64,000 nucleotides of DNA, from contig JBBRQC010000003.1 in the NCBI GenBank assembly GCA_038227135.1, forward strand, positions 1-64,000, written 5' to 3'. The stretch is from UBA4720 sp038227135 (GTDB lineage: Bacteria > Gemmatimonadota > Gemmatimonadetes > Gemmatimonadales > Gemmatimonadaceae). The notes below the pieces were generated by a model. The model did no database searches and had not been told where the DNA came from. It saw only the letters and a program-made list of their open reading frames with translations. A program made the translations under genes and the position numbers. This document shows, piece by piece, positions 18,396 to 27,153 of the stretch (within the stretch, counting starts at the first letter, position 1; every line of letters starts with the position of its first letter).

Positions 18396-21300
18396 CTATT
18401 TCATCAGCTCGACCGGCCGCCCGATCGTCCATGGTATCCTGGCCGCATCGAGACCCGCGTTGAGCGCGGGAATCCGCTGCTGCAACAGAATGTTGATCCT
18501 TCCGACCTCCCGCTGAAGATCGGACGCTGCGATCGTCAACGTTGAGCGCTGGAGCTCTGTCGGCTGCGACGTGACATTACCGATCTCTTCGGCAACGTTG
18601 TTCACGCGATCCTGAATCGAAGGATCTTCCACTCGTTTATCGTCGCTGGTGGCCTCCGCCTCGGGATCACCGCGCAGCTTCTTTAAAATGTCGTTCAGCT
18701 CCTTCTCCACTGCATCGGCTTGCTTCGAAACAGTGTCCGGCGCGGTATTGCTCTTGAGCGCCGTCTTCACGTCAGTGATCTGATCCTTGAGCTGTTCCGC
18801 TGTGCGCACCGCGGCCTGCACTGTCGCCTGCAACCGTCCAGTGCTGACGCGCATGTCGTACAAACCGCGATAGTCTCCTTCGTTCATCGGCACGAGGGGA
18901 TCAGACCGGACTTCGATTGGGGTTTCGCTCACGTTGGGCGCGCCCGATCCTCCGCTTTTAACGCTCAGTCGCGCGGTATATCTGCCCGGAAGTACGAAGG
19001 GCCCTGACGGATCTCTCGACCGGAACTGAGACTCCCCCGCCTGATTCGCCGGGCGCCGCACAGTGTACGGTGGAGCGTTCCGCAAATCCCAGGTCACTCG
19101 ATGCATTCCGCGTTTTTTGCTGGCGGTCAGCTCGCGAACGCGCTTCCCGGTTGCGTCGTAGATGCCGAGCATGACGTCTCCACCCTTGGAAAGAGAGTCG
19201 CGCAGGAAATAAGTGATGATGGCGCCGAAGGCCGGGTTGGGTGCCGCGTACTCGCGGTCACCAAGTGCGCCTGCGCCGCGGACGCCCCCGGGAACCGAGC
19301 TGTTGGGATTGTACTCCGTCGCCGCCTTCACGGGAAATAAATAGGTGCCGATTCGATTCGCTTCCGCCAGCTTCTCGAGAGGTGTGATGTCGTCGATGAT
19401 GTATATCCCGCGACCGTGAGTTCCAATGACGAGATCCCGCTCGCGCGGATGAACCACGATGTCGTGAACCGCGACCGTCGGAAGGTTGTACTTGAGCTGC
19501 GTCCACGCATTGGGCTGCGCCGAGTAGAATGCGCCGAACTCGGTGCCTACGAAGAGAAGACTCGGCTCGACCAGGTCCTCGCGTATCACCTGCACGGATC
19601 CGTTCGTCGGAAGATTTCCAGTGATCGAATTCCAATGCGCGCCGTAGTCGGTGCTCTTCAGAACGTACGGCTTGAAGTCATTGTTGCGATGATTGTCGAG
19701 TGTCGCGTACACGGTTCCTTCGTTGAAGCGTGATGCGACGACTCGGCTCACGTACGTCTGGTCGGGAACGCCGGGGAACTTCGTGATCCTGTTCCAGGTG
19801 GCACCGCCATCGCGCGAGACGGAAATCACTCCGTCGTCCGTGCCGACGTACAGGAGTCCCTGACGCGTGGGTGACTCGTCGATCGTGCTGATGTTTCCGT
19901 AGTCTGCCGTTCCCTGATGGCGGGCGACTGCATCGCGCGGCCACACCTTGCCCATCACGGGAAGACTGTCGCGCTTGAGCTGACGCGAGAAGTCGGACCC
20001 GAGTCGCGTCCACGCATCTCCGCGATTGATGCTCTTGAAGAGATAGTTCGCGCCAAAGTAGATCGTGTTGTGGTCGTATGGCGAAATGAGCATCGGCGAG
20101 CTCCAGTTCCACCGATACGGCTTGCCGCCAAACTCCGGAAGTGGCTTGATGGTTTTCTGCTCACCGGTCCTGACATCGTAGCGCACGATATCGCCGCCCT
20201 GCGATTCGCCATAAACGATGTTCGGATCGGCCGGATCGATCTGCGCGTAGAATCCGTCGCCACCCGTCGTGCGAATCCAGTCGGCGTTGGTGATGCCCTG
20301 ACGGTTTCGAGTCTGACTCGGTCCGCCCCAGCTGCTGTTGTCCTGCAACCCGCCATAGACGTAGTAGAACGGCTGACGCATGTCGGTGGCGATCGCGTAG
20401 TACTGGGAGATGGGAAGGTTCGGAACGAAATCGACGGTGCGGCCTCGATCGTGGCTGATGTAGACCCCGCCGTCGCACCCGATGATGAGATGATCCGGAT
20501 CGTTGGGGTCGATCCACATCGCGTGATGATCCGAGTGCGAGGCTACCGCCGTGTTCCGGAATGTGCGGCCGCCGTCAGTCGAGACCTGTAGCGAGACGCC
20601 CATGAAATAAACCCGATCCGGATTGGTGGGATCGACTCGTATCTGCCCCATATACCATGGATAGGAGGATCCCGTCCCCATCTTCTGCCAGCTTGCTCCG
20701 TAATCATCGGAGCGATAGACGCTGGCCTCGGTGTTTCCCGTCGCAGCGCCCGTCCCCGTCACCTTTGTCTCGATCGTGGCGTAGACAATGTTCGGACTCG
20801 ATTTGCTCACGTCCAGACCGATTCTTCCCACGTCGACCTTCGGCAATCCCTCGGTGAGTCTCGTCCACGTGTCACCGCCATCGATGCTTTTCCAAAGTCC
20901 GCTGCCCGGACCACCACCCACATAGGTATACGGGCGACGCTCACGCTGGAATGACGCGGCGTAGATCACATTCGGATTCGACGGATCGAAGATGACATCG
21001 GTGAAACCGGTATGCGCATCGATGTTCTTGACGTTTTTCCAGGTGCGGCCGCCATCGGTCGTCCTGAATAATCCACGGTCGCCGCCGGCTCCCCACAGCG
21101 GACCCGGTGCCGCCACGAATACGACTTCCGGGTTGGTCGGATGAACGATTACGCGACCTATGTGCTCGGACTTCTTCAGGCCCATGTTGGTCCAGGTTTT
21201 TCCGCCATTCTCCGACTTGTACACGCCATCACCCCACGACGAGCTGCGTTGGTTGTTCGCTTCGCCGGTACCGACCCAGACGATGTCTGGATTTCCGGGC

Positions 21301-21656
21301 GCAACCGCTATGTCTCCGATGGACGCTGAGGGCTGATGATCGAAGATCGGCTCCCAGGTCGTCCCGCCATTCGTGGTCTTCCACACCCCGCCCGACGCGG
21401 ATGCGACGTAGAAGAGCTCGCCCAGTCTCGCGCCAACCTGGGACCTCGGGCCTTCGGGGACCGCGAAATCGACGACGCGTCCGCTGGTGACTGCCGGCCC
21501 GATCGACCGCCACGGCAATTCTGCGAGCCGAGCGGAGTCCGCATCGAAGGCAACCGGAGTAGTCTTGGCATTTGGCGCCGCCTGCGTGAACGCAGTGGCT
21601 GGGATGGACGCGAGCATGATGATCGCGAGAGAAAAGCGCGAGGAGGGGCGAGGCAT
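18396..21656 (-). CDS. Sortilin/VPS10-like BNR-repeat exported protein
   Basis: 1,086-residue exported protein with two beta-propeller halves built of sortilin-like/BNR repeats: many Asp-box copies such as GGTTWEPI, NGGKTWTN, DGGRTWKN and DGGATWNR. A C-terminal beta domain and a helical segment follow (about 985-1050, TVQAAVRTAEQLKDQI). I start it at ATG 21656 because the next residues form a signal peptide (LAIIMLASIPATAFTQA); the frame is open to a TTG at 21713, but that adds a non-signal leader. Relatives are often annotated as glycosyl hydrolases on the strength of Asp boxes, but catalysis is not established. It is monocistronic here. Confidence 0.88.
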   Translation of the reverse strand: MPRPSSRFSLAIIMLASIPATAFTQAAPNAKTTPVAFDADSARLAELPWRSIGPAVTSGRVVDFAVPEGPRSQVGARLGELFYVASASGGVWKTTNGGTTWEPIFDHQPSASIGDIAVAPGNPDIVWVGTGEANNQRSSSWGDGVYKSENGGKTWTNMGLKKSEHIGRVIVHPTNPEVVFVAAPGPLWGAGGDRGLFRTTDGGRTWKNVKNIDAHTGFTDVIFDPSNPNVIYAASFQRERRPYTYVGGGPGSGLWKSIDGGDTWTRLTEGLPKVDVGRIGLDVSKSSPNIVYATIETKVTGTGAATGNTEASVYRSDDYGASWQKMGTGSSYPWYMGQIRVDPTNPDRVYFMGVSLQVSTDGGRTFRNTAVASHSDHHAMWIDPNDPDHLIIGCDGGVYISHDRGRTVDFVPNLPISQYYAIATDMRQPFYYVYGGLQDNSSWGGPSQTRNRQGITNADWIRTTGGDGFYAQIDPADPNIVYGESQGGDIVRYDVRTGEQKTIKPLPEFGGKPYRWNWSSPMLISPYDHNTIYFGANYLFKSINRGDAWTRLGSDFSRQLKRDSLPVMGKVWPRDAVARHQGTADYGNISTIDESPTRQGLLYVGTDDGVISVSRDGGATWNRITKFPGVPDQTYVSRVVASRFNEGTVYATLDNHRNNDFKPYVLKSTDYGAHWNSITGNLPTNGSVQVIREDLVEPSLLFVGTEFGAFYSAQPNAWTQLKYNLPTVAVHDIVVHPRERDLVIGTHGRGIYIIDDITPLEKLAEANRIGTYLFPVKAATEYNPNSSVPGGVRGAGALGDREYAAPNPAFGAIITYFLRDSLSKGGDVMLGIYDATGKRVRELTASKKRGMHRVTWDLRNAPPYTVRRPANQAGESQFRSRDPSGPFVLPGRYTARLSVKSGGSGAPNVSETPIEVRSDPLVPMNEGDYRGLYDMRVSTGRLQATVQAAVRTAEQLKDQITDVKTALKSNTAPDTVSKQADAVEKELNDILKKLRGDPEAEATSDDKRVEDPSIQDRVNNVAEEIGNVTSQPTELQRSTLTIAASDLQREVGRINILLQQRIPALNAGLDAARIPWTIGRPVELMK

Positions 21657-21773
21657 CAGTAATGGGAGTGAAGAGACCGGGATAATTTCATCCACGGGAA
21701 GTCGAATCGCCAATTCTAGACGATGACAATCAACGCTGCATCTGCGACGTCAATATTTATATGGTATTGACGC

Positions 21774-21845
21774 CTACCGCGGCGACGGTAACGTCACCAG
21801 CACCGAAGTAGCGATCAGCACCAGCGCGGCAAAGGCAAGCTCCAT
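21774..21845 (-). other. Short membrane-like coding remnant
   Basis: A 23-codon frame beginning ATG 21845 encodes MELAFAALVLIATSVLVTL followed by a Pro-Ser-Pro-Arg end. The same frame is open for about 27 codons upstream as Arg-rich sequence with RRSST just before the Met. A hydrophobic last helix ending in a Pro-rich tail resembles the C-terminus of CopD-type copper-resistance membrane proteins, but the similarity is too short to be sure. The rest of 21657-21937 shows no gene. This may be a decayed fragment or chance. Confidence 0.2.
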
Positions 21846-21937
21846 CGTCGACGACCGGCGGATGGTATGTTCTGTTCCTTCGCTTGCTGTCTACGAGCGT
21901 GCTGCCTACGTCGAAGAATACGCCTTTGAGCGACAAC

Positions 21938-22561
21938 CTATTTCAAGGTTTTCTGGATCGATTCAGCCTTGTCGAGATGGCTCTGAACGGTCGGAGTCGC
22001 TTTTTGAATGAGATTCTTGAGCTCGGTGCTCTGTGCCTGACTCATCGCTTTTACTGCGAGGTCCAGCACCTTCTTGTGATCGTCCACCTGTCCGTCGATG
22101 TAGGCCTTGTCGAAGTCCTTTCCCTTAGCCGTCGAGTTCAGGTTGTCCACTTCCTTCTGCGCATCGGCTGTGGAGTTGTCGCCCGCAGGGGGAGTGGGTG
22201 TGAGATTCAGCTTTTTCGCCAGCGCCTCGCCTTGTACCCGCATTTTGTGGTGGTCGCTGACCATCTGCTTTCCGAAGTTGCGCACGGCAGCGGACGTTCC
22301 TTTGGTAGCTGCGATCGCTCCTTCCGAGCTGTCCGCGACGTTGGCTTCGTCGAGAAGCGCGAGGATATTGGCGTCGCTCCAGCCGCCGCCGGCGTTCGCC
22401 GAGCCGGCTGCCATTCCCAAGCTGTCGGTAGTTGTGGTGCTCGATGCGACGGTCGTATCCGCTGCACTACGATCCTTCTTACCGCACGCCGCCACGGCCA
22501 CAGCCAGAGTTGCCGCCAGAGTTGCCGCCAGAGTTGCCACCTTCAACCGTGATCCCAACAT
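21938..22561 (-). CDS. DUF4142 lipoprotein
   Basis: 207-residue lipoprotein. The start is ATG 22561 with GGAGGG 7 nt upstream; a TTG at 22576 overlaps that site. The signal peptide ends VAACG, giving an acylated Cys. After a Thr/Ser linker comes a four-helix DUF4142 domain (ILALLDEANVADSSEGAIA, VRNFGKQMVSDHHKM, KEVDNLNSTAKGKDFDKAY, YIDGQVDDHKKVLDL). DUF4142 proteins have a ferritin-like helical bundle, and the His-rich helices here could bind a metal, but no activity is known. The signal peptide is encoded by a 12-bp tandem repeat. Confidence 0.87.
   Translation of the reverse strand: MLGSRLKVATLAATLAATLAVAVAACGKKDRSAADTTVASSTTTTDSLGMAAGSANAGGGWSDANILALLDEANVADSSEGAIAATKGTSAAVRNFGKQMVSDHHKMRVQGEALAKKLNLTPTPPAGDNSTADAQKEVDNLNSTAKGKDFDKAYIDGQVDDHKKVLDLAVKAMSQAQSTELKNLIQKATPTVQSHLDKAESIQKTLK
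22503..22538. repeat. Three perfect 12-bp tandem repeats in a signal peptide
   Basis: Three exact copies of GCCAGAGTTGCC (plus strand) lie inside the DUF4142 gene and encode three ATLA units in the hydrophobic core of its signal peptide. Because the unit is a multiple of three, gain or loss of copies by slippage keeps the frame and only changes signal-peptide length. Confidence 0.9.
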
Positions 22562-22585
22562 CGTCCGTCCCTCCAAAAGATCAAG

Positions 22586-22614
22586 AAAAAAAACCGCTTC
22601 GTCATCGCGGCGGT
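22586..22614 (-). terminator. Rho-independent terminator
   Basis: On the minus strand a 5-bp stem (ACCGC/GCGGT) with a 12-nt loop is followed at once by a run of T (eight A on the plus strand at 22586-22593). It lies about 55 nt after the stop of the 22668-23432 gene and just before the DUF4142 Shine-Dalgarno sequence, so it would separate those two transcripts. The stem is short, which lowers confidence. Confidence 0.6.
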
Positions 22615-22667
22615 GTTGGCAGTTTGCCGGGCATCAGGGCAAAAAGTGTACACAGCACGTTGCTTTC

Positions 22668-23432
22668 TCAGGGCGTTCGAACGGCGTCAGGTGTCGGCGA
22701 GCGGACTTGAGTAAACATGTTCGCATCGTTGTATCGTGATAACCCGCTTTTTGCGTCCAGCGCCAATGTCCTGAATCGGTCCGCGCTCGTCGAGGGTACC
22801 TGTACGTTGGTGAACAATATCACGGCGAATAGATCACCATTGATCAGCAAGCCCCCAAATCCCAGCACTGATCGAATCCCGTACCGCACGACGAATCCCT
22901 CCTGCGCCGGGATGAAGGGACTGCCCAGCGCATTCTCGACGTGAAAGACACCGTGCCGTTTGCCTGCGAGCTCGCGCACGACATCGGGAGTGGGTTGGAT
23001 CACGCTACTGATCTCGAGGCCGAATTCCCTGATCAATTGAGCGATCATCGGCGCCTTCTCGACGATCTCGGGGCTGGGAAGCGGTATCGCCCGGTGTCCG
23101 CGAGAGTTGTGTCGGGAATTCCAGGCAGCGGTCTGGCCGACGGTCGCCATGAGAGTCAGGCATTTCATTGCCGCCCCCGGCTGCTGGAAGCCCATCACCG
23201 TGCGCACAAAGTTCTGCAGCTCGGGATCCAGGGATCCGAACCCAACCGTTTTGTAGCAACGGACGAGACCACACTGCCGTTCGCCATCCGCCCCCTGCAG
23301 CTCGTCGTACAGGAACCGACAAGTACGCTGCGCGGCCAATTCAAACGTGGGCGCGCCAGTCGCCGCGTCGCGCAGACGCGGACTGCACCTGAGCATGTCG
23401 CCAAGACCGAACTTGGTCAGATCGTAGGGCAT
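22668..23432 (-). CDS. Conserved protein, possible GAF-like sensor domain
   Basis: 254-residue soluble protein. The pattern (AAQRTCRFLYDEL, QCGLVRCYKT, AMKCLTLMATVGQTAAWNSR, GHRAIPLPSPEIVEKAPMI, PFIPAQEGFVVRYGIRSVLGFGG, LFAVILFTNV) recalls a conserved GAF-like module found alone or ahead of histidine kinases and SpoIIE-type phosphatases. That is from memory of the family's motif layout and is not verified. No signal peptide, membrane helix or output domain is present. It stands alone, with a terminator-like hairpin downstream. Ligand and partner are unknown. Confidence 0.6.
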   Translation of the reverse strand: MPYDLTKFGLGDMLRCSPRLRDAATGAPTFELAAQRTCRFLYDELQGADGERQCGLVRCYKTVGFGSLDPELQNFVRTVMGFQQPGAAMKCLTLMATVGQTAAWNSRHNSRGHRAIPLPSPEIVEKAPMIAQLIREFGLEISSVIQPTPDVVRELAGKRHGVFHVENALGSPFIPAQEGFVVRYGIRSVLGFGGLLINGDLFAVILFTNVQVPSTSADRFRTLALDAKSGLSRYNDANMFTQVRSPTPDAVRTP

Positions 23433-23543
23433 TGGATTCCGGCCAGGACTGGGTAGTCCGGCTTATGTGGAGTGCTGATTCAATCCTATATTACCTGCTC
23501 GATTGCCACTAATTGCCAATATCGTGCCTCCCCGACCTAACGT

Positions 23544-24512
23544 ATGACAACGTACACGCGGTCTAGAGCTTTGAGCTCGGCTGCCAGTTATGCCGCGATT
23601 CTGCTCGCCGGCGTGGTCGCGTGCGCCGCGTCGAGAGCGGGCCATTTGCATTCGGGTCGATTGGCCGCCGTGCACGCGGACACCGCCGCGCTGCGCCGGA
23701 CGCTCGACTCGATCGCCGACGGGCACCATGGCGTGGTTGGTTATAGCGTCATCGACCTCGAGACGGGCGCCCGAATCAGCAGGCGTGGGGATGAGACTTT
23801 TCCTACCGCGAGCCTGATCAAGATTGCGATCCTGGTGACAGTCTACGATCTCGTCGCCAAAGGACAGCTATCCCTCGACGATCCACTCACTGTTCTCAGG
23901 ATCGATCAGGTTCCGGGTTCGGGGATCATACAGTTTCTGCACAACGGCACGATCCTAACCGTCCACGACGCCGCATGGCTGATGTCGACCATCAGCGACA
24001 ACACGGCCACCAACCTCCTTCTCGATCGCATCATCATTCGGCGCGTCTGGGCCAAGATGGACTCGTTAGGCTTGCACCACACACGGGTCCATTCGAAGAG
24101 CTTTCTTCGCAACTCGAGCGTGGCGATGGACAGCTCGGTCAAGTACGGACTGGGTGTAACCACTCCGAACGAGATGGCCCACCTTTTCGAGTTGATGGCC
24201 CAGGGCAAGGCCGTGAATCCGGCCGCGGATTCGACGATGCTCGACATTCTCGAGCACAACACGACGGATTTCATGCTTCAGCGGTACCTCGTTGGCGCCC
24301 GGGCAGCTCACAAGGACGGCGAGACCGACGCTGTGCGAACCGAGTGCACGCTCTGGTACTTGAAAAACCGCGTCGTTGCCTGCGTGATGACGAATGAGAA
24401 CAAGGATCAGCGCTGGATCCTGGACAACGAGCCGCAGCTAACGATCGCAAATATGGGCCTGGCGATCGTCAACGCTTTTGGTGGCGTGCCGCCTGCCCCG
24501 CCGTCGCCATGA
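23544..24512 (+). CDS. Class A beta-lactamase-like serine hydrolase
   Basis: 322-residue exported penicillin-binding/serine hydrolase fold. After a hydrophobic leader (AAILLAGVVACAAS; possibly a lipoprotein, Cys27) come the S-x-x-K motif (Ser90 and Lys93 in TASLIK) and the SDN loop (residues 151-153). The third motif is KDG (257-259) rather than KTG, and I cannot place an equivalent of the deacylating Glu166. It therefore looks like a class A relative acting on something other than beta-lactams, or a weak enzyme, rather than a resistance beta-lactamase. It is monocistronic and divergent from the upstream gene. Confidence 0.85.
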   Translation: MTTYTRSRALSSAASYAAILLAGVVACAASRAGHLHSGRLAAVHADTAALRRTLDSIADGHHGVVGYSVIDLETGARISRRGDETFPTASLIKIAILVTVYDLVAKGQLSLDDPLTVLRIDQVPGSGIIQFLHNGTILTVHDAAWLMSTISDNTATNLLLDRIIIRRVWAKMDSLGLHHTRVHSKSFLRNSSVAMDSSVKYGLGVTTPNEMAHLFELMAQGKAVNPAADSTMLDILEHNTTDFMLQRYLVGARAAHKDGETDAVRTECTLWYLKNRVVACVMTNENKDQRWILDNEPQLTIANMGLAIVNAFGGVPPAPPSP

Positions 24513-24692
24513 ATCGGAACCGTGCGATTCCCCGAGGATCAGCGCAACACAGCTGACCTACCAGCGTCGAGAGACACCAACCCCAGCGAAGTAATCCGTA
24601 ATCTCGGCAGCCGGACCTTCTACCGGCCCATCGTGGCGCAGGCGGAAAGAATTGCAAGGCCGGCCGGCAGCCAACGACACGCCGTACGCACC

Positions 24693-25265
24693 TCAGTGCC
24701 CGGTGCGCTCTATCGTCTTGCCGGTGAAATTCTCGGTGCTCAGATCCTTCGATGACAATGAACGGACGTATGCGGTCAACATCCAGATCTGATCGTTGGT
24801 GATTCGTCCACCCCAGGCCGGCATCCCGTCAGGTCTTCCTTGATAGATCGATTCGAAAACCTCTCCGGGCGCTCCGCCGAAATGCCAGCGCCCGTCCTGA
24901 AAAGAGGGACCCATCGCGCCGGACCCGTCCGCTCCGTGACAGTCCAGGCAGTTGTAAGCGACGAACAGTTTTCCTCCCGTGCTGATGGCGGCCTTGTCGC
25001 CCTCATACGGATTGTTTATCTGCAGCGGTTTTGCTGACGCGGGAAATCCGACGGGTAGTATCTCGTCGTGCGCCATGAGTCGCAGGCTGTCTCCAGCGAC
25101 GTACATCTGGCTGACAGCGGGCTCCTCGGGTGAAGTCGAGGAAACTTTGGCGGTGTCGCTACGAGTGCCGCCGCTTTGGGTGCACGCGGAGATCACGACA
25201 ATCGCGCAAAGACCCGTCAGGGCGCGTCCGCGCGAAATCCCCATGCGATTGCTCTCGATTTTCAT
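24693..25265 (-). CDS. Cytochrome c lipoprotein, partner of PQQ dehydrogenase
   Basis: 190-residue class I c-type cytochrome. The start is ATG 25265, overlapping the TGA of the upstream dehydrogenase in an ATGA junction; a far longer upstream frame is spurious. The signal ends with lipobox ISAC near residue 29, so it is probably a membrane-anchored periplasmic lipoprotein. The heme motif is CLDCH, and the distal Met is in PDGMPAWGG. It is most likely the direct electron acceptor of the PQQ dehydrogenase, whose protein lacks its own cytochrome domain. Confidence 0.92.
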   Translation of the reverse strand: MKIESNRMGISRGRALTGLCAIVVISACTQSGGTRSDTAKVSSTSPEEPAVSQMYVAGDSLRLMAHDEILPVGFPASAKPLQINNPYEGDKAAISTGGKLFVAYNCLDCHGADGSGAMGPSFQDGRWHFGGAPGEVFESIYQGRPDGMPAWGGRITNDQIWMLTAYVRSLSSKDLSTENFTGKTIERTGH

Positions 25266-27127
25266 AGCGAGAACACGAAAAGCTCGCCGCCCCAGCTCGT
25301 CCAGCGGGCGATGTCCGGCAAGGTGGTTCCGCGCTCGCGCACATCGTAAGGCAGATTCGCCGCTACGTCGCCAGCAATGAGAAGTCCCATGTCGCCGCCT
25401 ATTCCAGCGTAGATCGCGACGTACTGCTTTCCATCCGGGCCCGTGTACGCCACTGGATTTCCAACCACTCCGGAGCCGACCTTGAATTGCCACAACACCT
25501 TACCGCTGCGCGCGTCCACCGCCTTGAACCACCCGTCGAGCGTTCCATAGAACACGACACCGCCGGCGGTGGCGAGAGCCCCTCCCCATACCGGATACGG
25601 TTCCTTGATCCCCCAAATCTTCTTCCCGGTGGTCGCATCCCAGGCGATGAATTCTCCGCGATAACCGCCTGGCCCTCCTTTTTCCGGTGCGTTGCCGCCG
25701 ATGAACGGAGTTCCCGCGATGTACGTCACTGCCCGCGCCTGGAAATCCATGCACAGATTGTTGGTCGGCACGTAGAAGAGGCCCGTCTGTGGAGAGAACG
25801 CTGCCGGCTGTTGATTCTTCCCGCCCTCGAGACTTGGGCAGATGTCCTTCACGTTCTTGTCCTGCGCGGTCTTCTTGGTCTCGACGACTTTCGGTCTACC
25901 CGTCGCCATATCGATTCCCGTTGACCAGTTCATCGGCACGAAGGGTTCCGCCAGAATCACCTCGCCGGTCGCGCGGTCAATCGTGTAGGCGAATCCGTTG
26001 CGATCGAAATGCACGAGTGCTTTCCGCGTCTGACCCTTGATGGGGAGATCGACCAGGATGTTCTCGTTGACAGCGTCGTAGTCCCACATGTCGTGCGGGG
26101 TCACCTGGAACGCCCACACTATTTCACCGGTGTCCGCGTCCCGCGCCAGGATCGCCGCCGTCCATTTGTTGTCGCCGGTGCGCTGGTTCTCATTCCACGG
26201 GCCGGGGTTGCTGGTTCCGTGATAAATGAGGTTGAGCGCCGGATCGTAGGAGAGCCATCCCCACACAGCGCCACCACCAGTCTTCCACGTATCGCCCGGC
26301 CACGATGATACGCCGAGATTCGCCCCGCTGTCGTGAGCGTAGAACGGCTTGAACCTCGGGCCGACTTTCACGTCCTTGTCGGGGCCGATGTTGTAGGCGC
26401 GCCAGACTTCCTTTCCTGTCGCCGCATCGAGGGCGGCGATCCATCCGCGCACTCCCATTTCTCCACCGCTCGAGCCGACGATCACTTTGCCCTTCACCAC
26501 TATCGGTGCCATGGTGATCGTTTCACCCCGGGAAAGATCACCCATCTTGGCGCGCCACACCTGCGTCCCCGTCGCGACGTCGACAGCAACGGTGTGTCCG
26601 TCCAGGAGATTGTAGAAGATTTTTCCATCAGCGTACGTCGCGCCACGATTGACGACATCACAGCACGCTCTGCCGATCGCCTGCTGGGCGTTTTCCGGCC
26701 GGAACTTCCACTTGAGCGGTTGGCCTGCCTGCGCGAGATCGATTGCGTAAGACACATTCGGGTATGGCGTCACCACGTACATCGTGTTTCCGACCACAAG
26801 CGGCTGGCCTTCGTGTCCGCGCAGCACGCCGGTGGAGAAGGCCCAGGCCACGTGGAGATTCGCGACGTTCTGCGGAGTGATGGAGGCCAGCTCACTGTAG
26901 CGCGAGCTGGCATAATCACCCGCTGGCATTTGCCATTCGCCCGGAGGGCCAGCGTGCGGTACAGCGATCCGCGTCCCTGCAACTGAGCCCCCGCCAATGG
27001 CTGCGGTGGATGTCACCTTCGGTTCACTGGCCCCGGTCGTGTCGCTCACGGGAGGCTTGCTCTCCACCCTGCAGGCAACCAATGCCAGGATGAAAACAGC
27101 AGAAGCTCGTTGGACGGCCTGGATCAT
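25262..27127 (-). CDS. PQQ-dependent alcohol dehydrogenase (methanol/ethanol family)
   Basis: 621-residue periplasmic quinoprotein that oxidises primary alcohols. The N-terminus is a lipoprotein-like or ordinary signal (ALVACR). The eight-bladed propeller carries repeated tryptophan-docking motifs, the vicinal disulfide Cys155-Cys156 above PQQ (GRACCD), metal-site residues E223 and N307 (GTSNPGP), and the catalytic Asp349 in HDMWDYD. Asp351, two residues after the catalytic Asp, is the position that distinguishes lanthanide-using XoxF/PedH enzymes from calcium MxaF types. There is no fused cytochrome; the gene overlaps its cytochrome c by 4 bp. No PQQ synthesis genes are in the window. Confidence 0.93.
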   Translation of the reverse strand: MIQAVQRASAVFILALVACRVESKPPVSDTTGASEPKVTSTAAIGGGSVAGTRIAVPHAGPPGEWQMPAGDYASSRYSELASITPQNVANLHVAWAFSTGVLRGHEGQPLVVGNTMYVVTPYPNVSYAIDLAQAGQPLKWKFRPENAQQAIGRACCDVVNRGATYADGKIFYNLLDGHTVAVDVATGTQVWRAKMGDLSRGETITMAPIVVKGKVIVGSSGGEMGVRGWIAALDAATGKEVWRAYNIGPDKDVKVGPRFKPFYAHDSGANLGVSSWPGDTWKTGGGAVWGWLSYDPALNLIYHGTSNPGPWNENQRTGDNKWTAAILARDADTGEIVWAFQVTPHDMWDYDAVNENILVDLPIKGQTRKALVHFDRNGFAYTIDRATGEVILAEPFVPMNWSTGIDMATGRPKVVETKKTAQDKNVKDICPSLEGGKNQQPAAFSPQTGLFYVPTNNLCMDFQARAVTYIAGTPFIGGNAPEKGGPGGYRGEFIAWDATTGKKIWGIKEPYPVWGGALATAGGVVFYGTLDGWFKAVDARSGKVLWQFKVGSGVVGNPVAYTGPDGKQYVAIYAGIGGDMGLLIAGDVAANLPYDVRERGTTLPDIARWTSWGGELFVFSL

Positions 27128-27153
27128 CTAGTCACTCCTCGCAGTTCACTGCC

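Noticed and set aside
24513..24692. 180-bp spacer with several CCGG-rich short inverted repeats
   Set aside because: The stems are short, typical of GC-rich DNA, and not followed by T-runs, so no terminator is called.
25266..25493. 5' extension of the cytochrome c frame
   Set aside because: It lies inside the PQQ dehydrogenase and lacks a signal; the ATGA junction at 25262-25265 gives a proper lipoprotein start.
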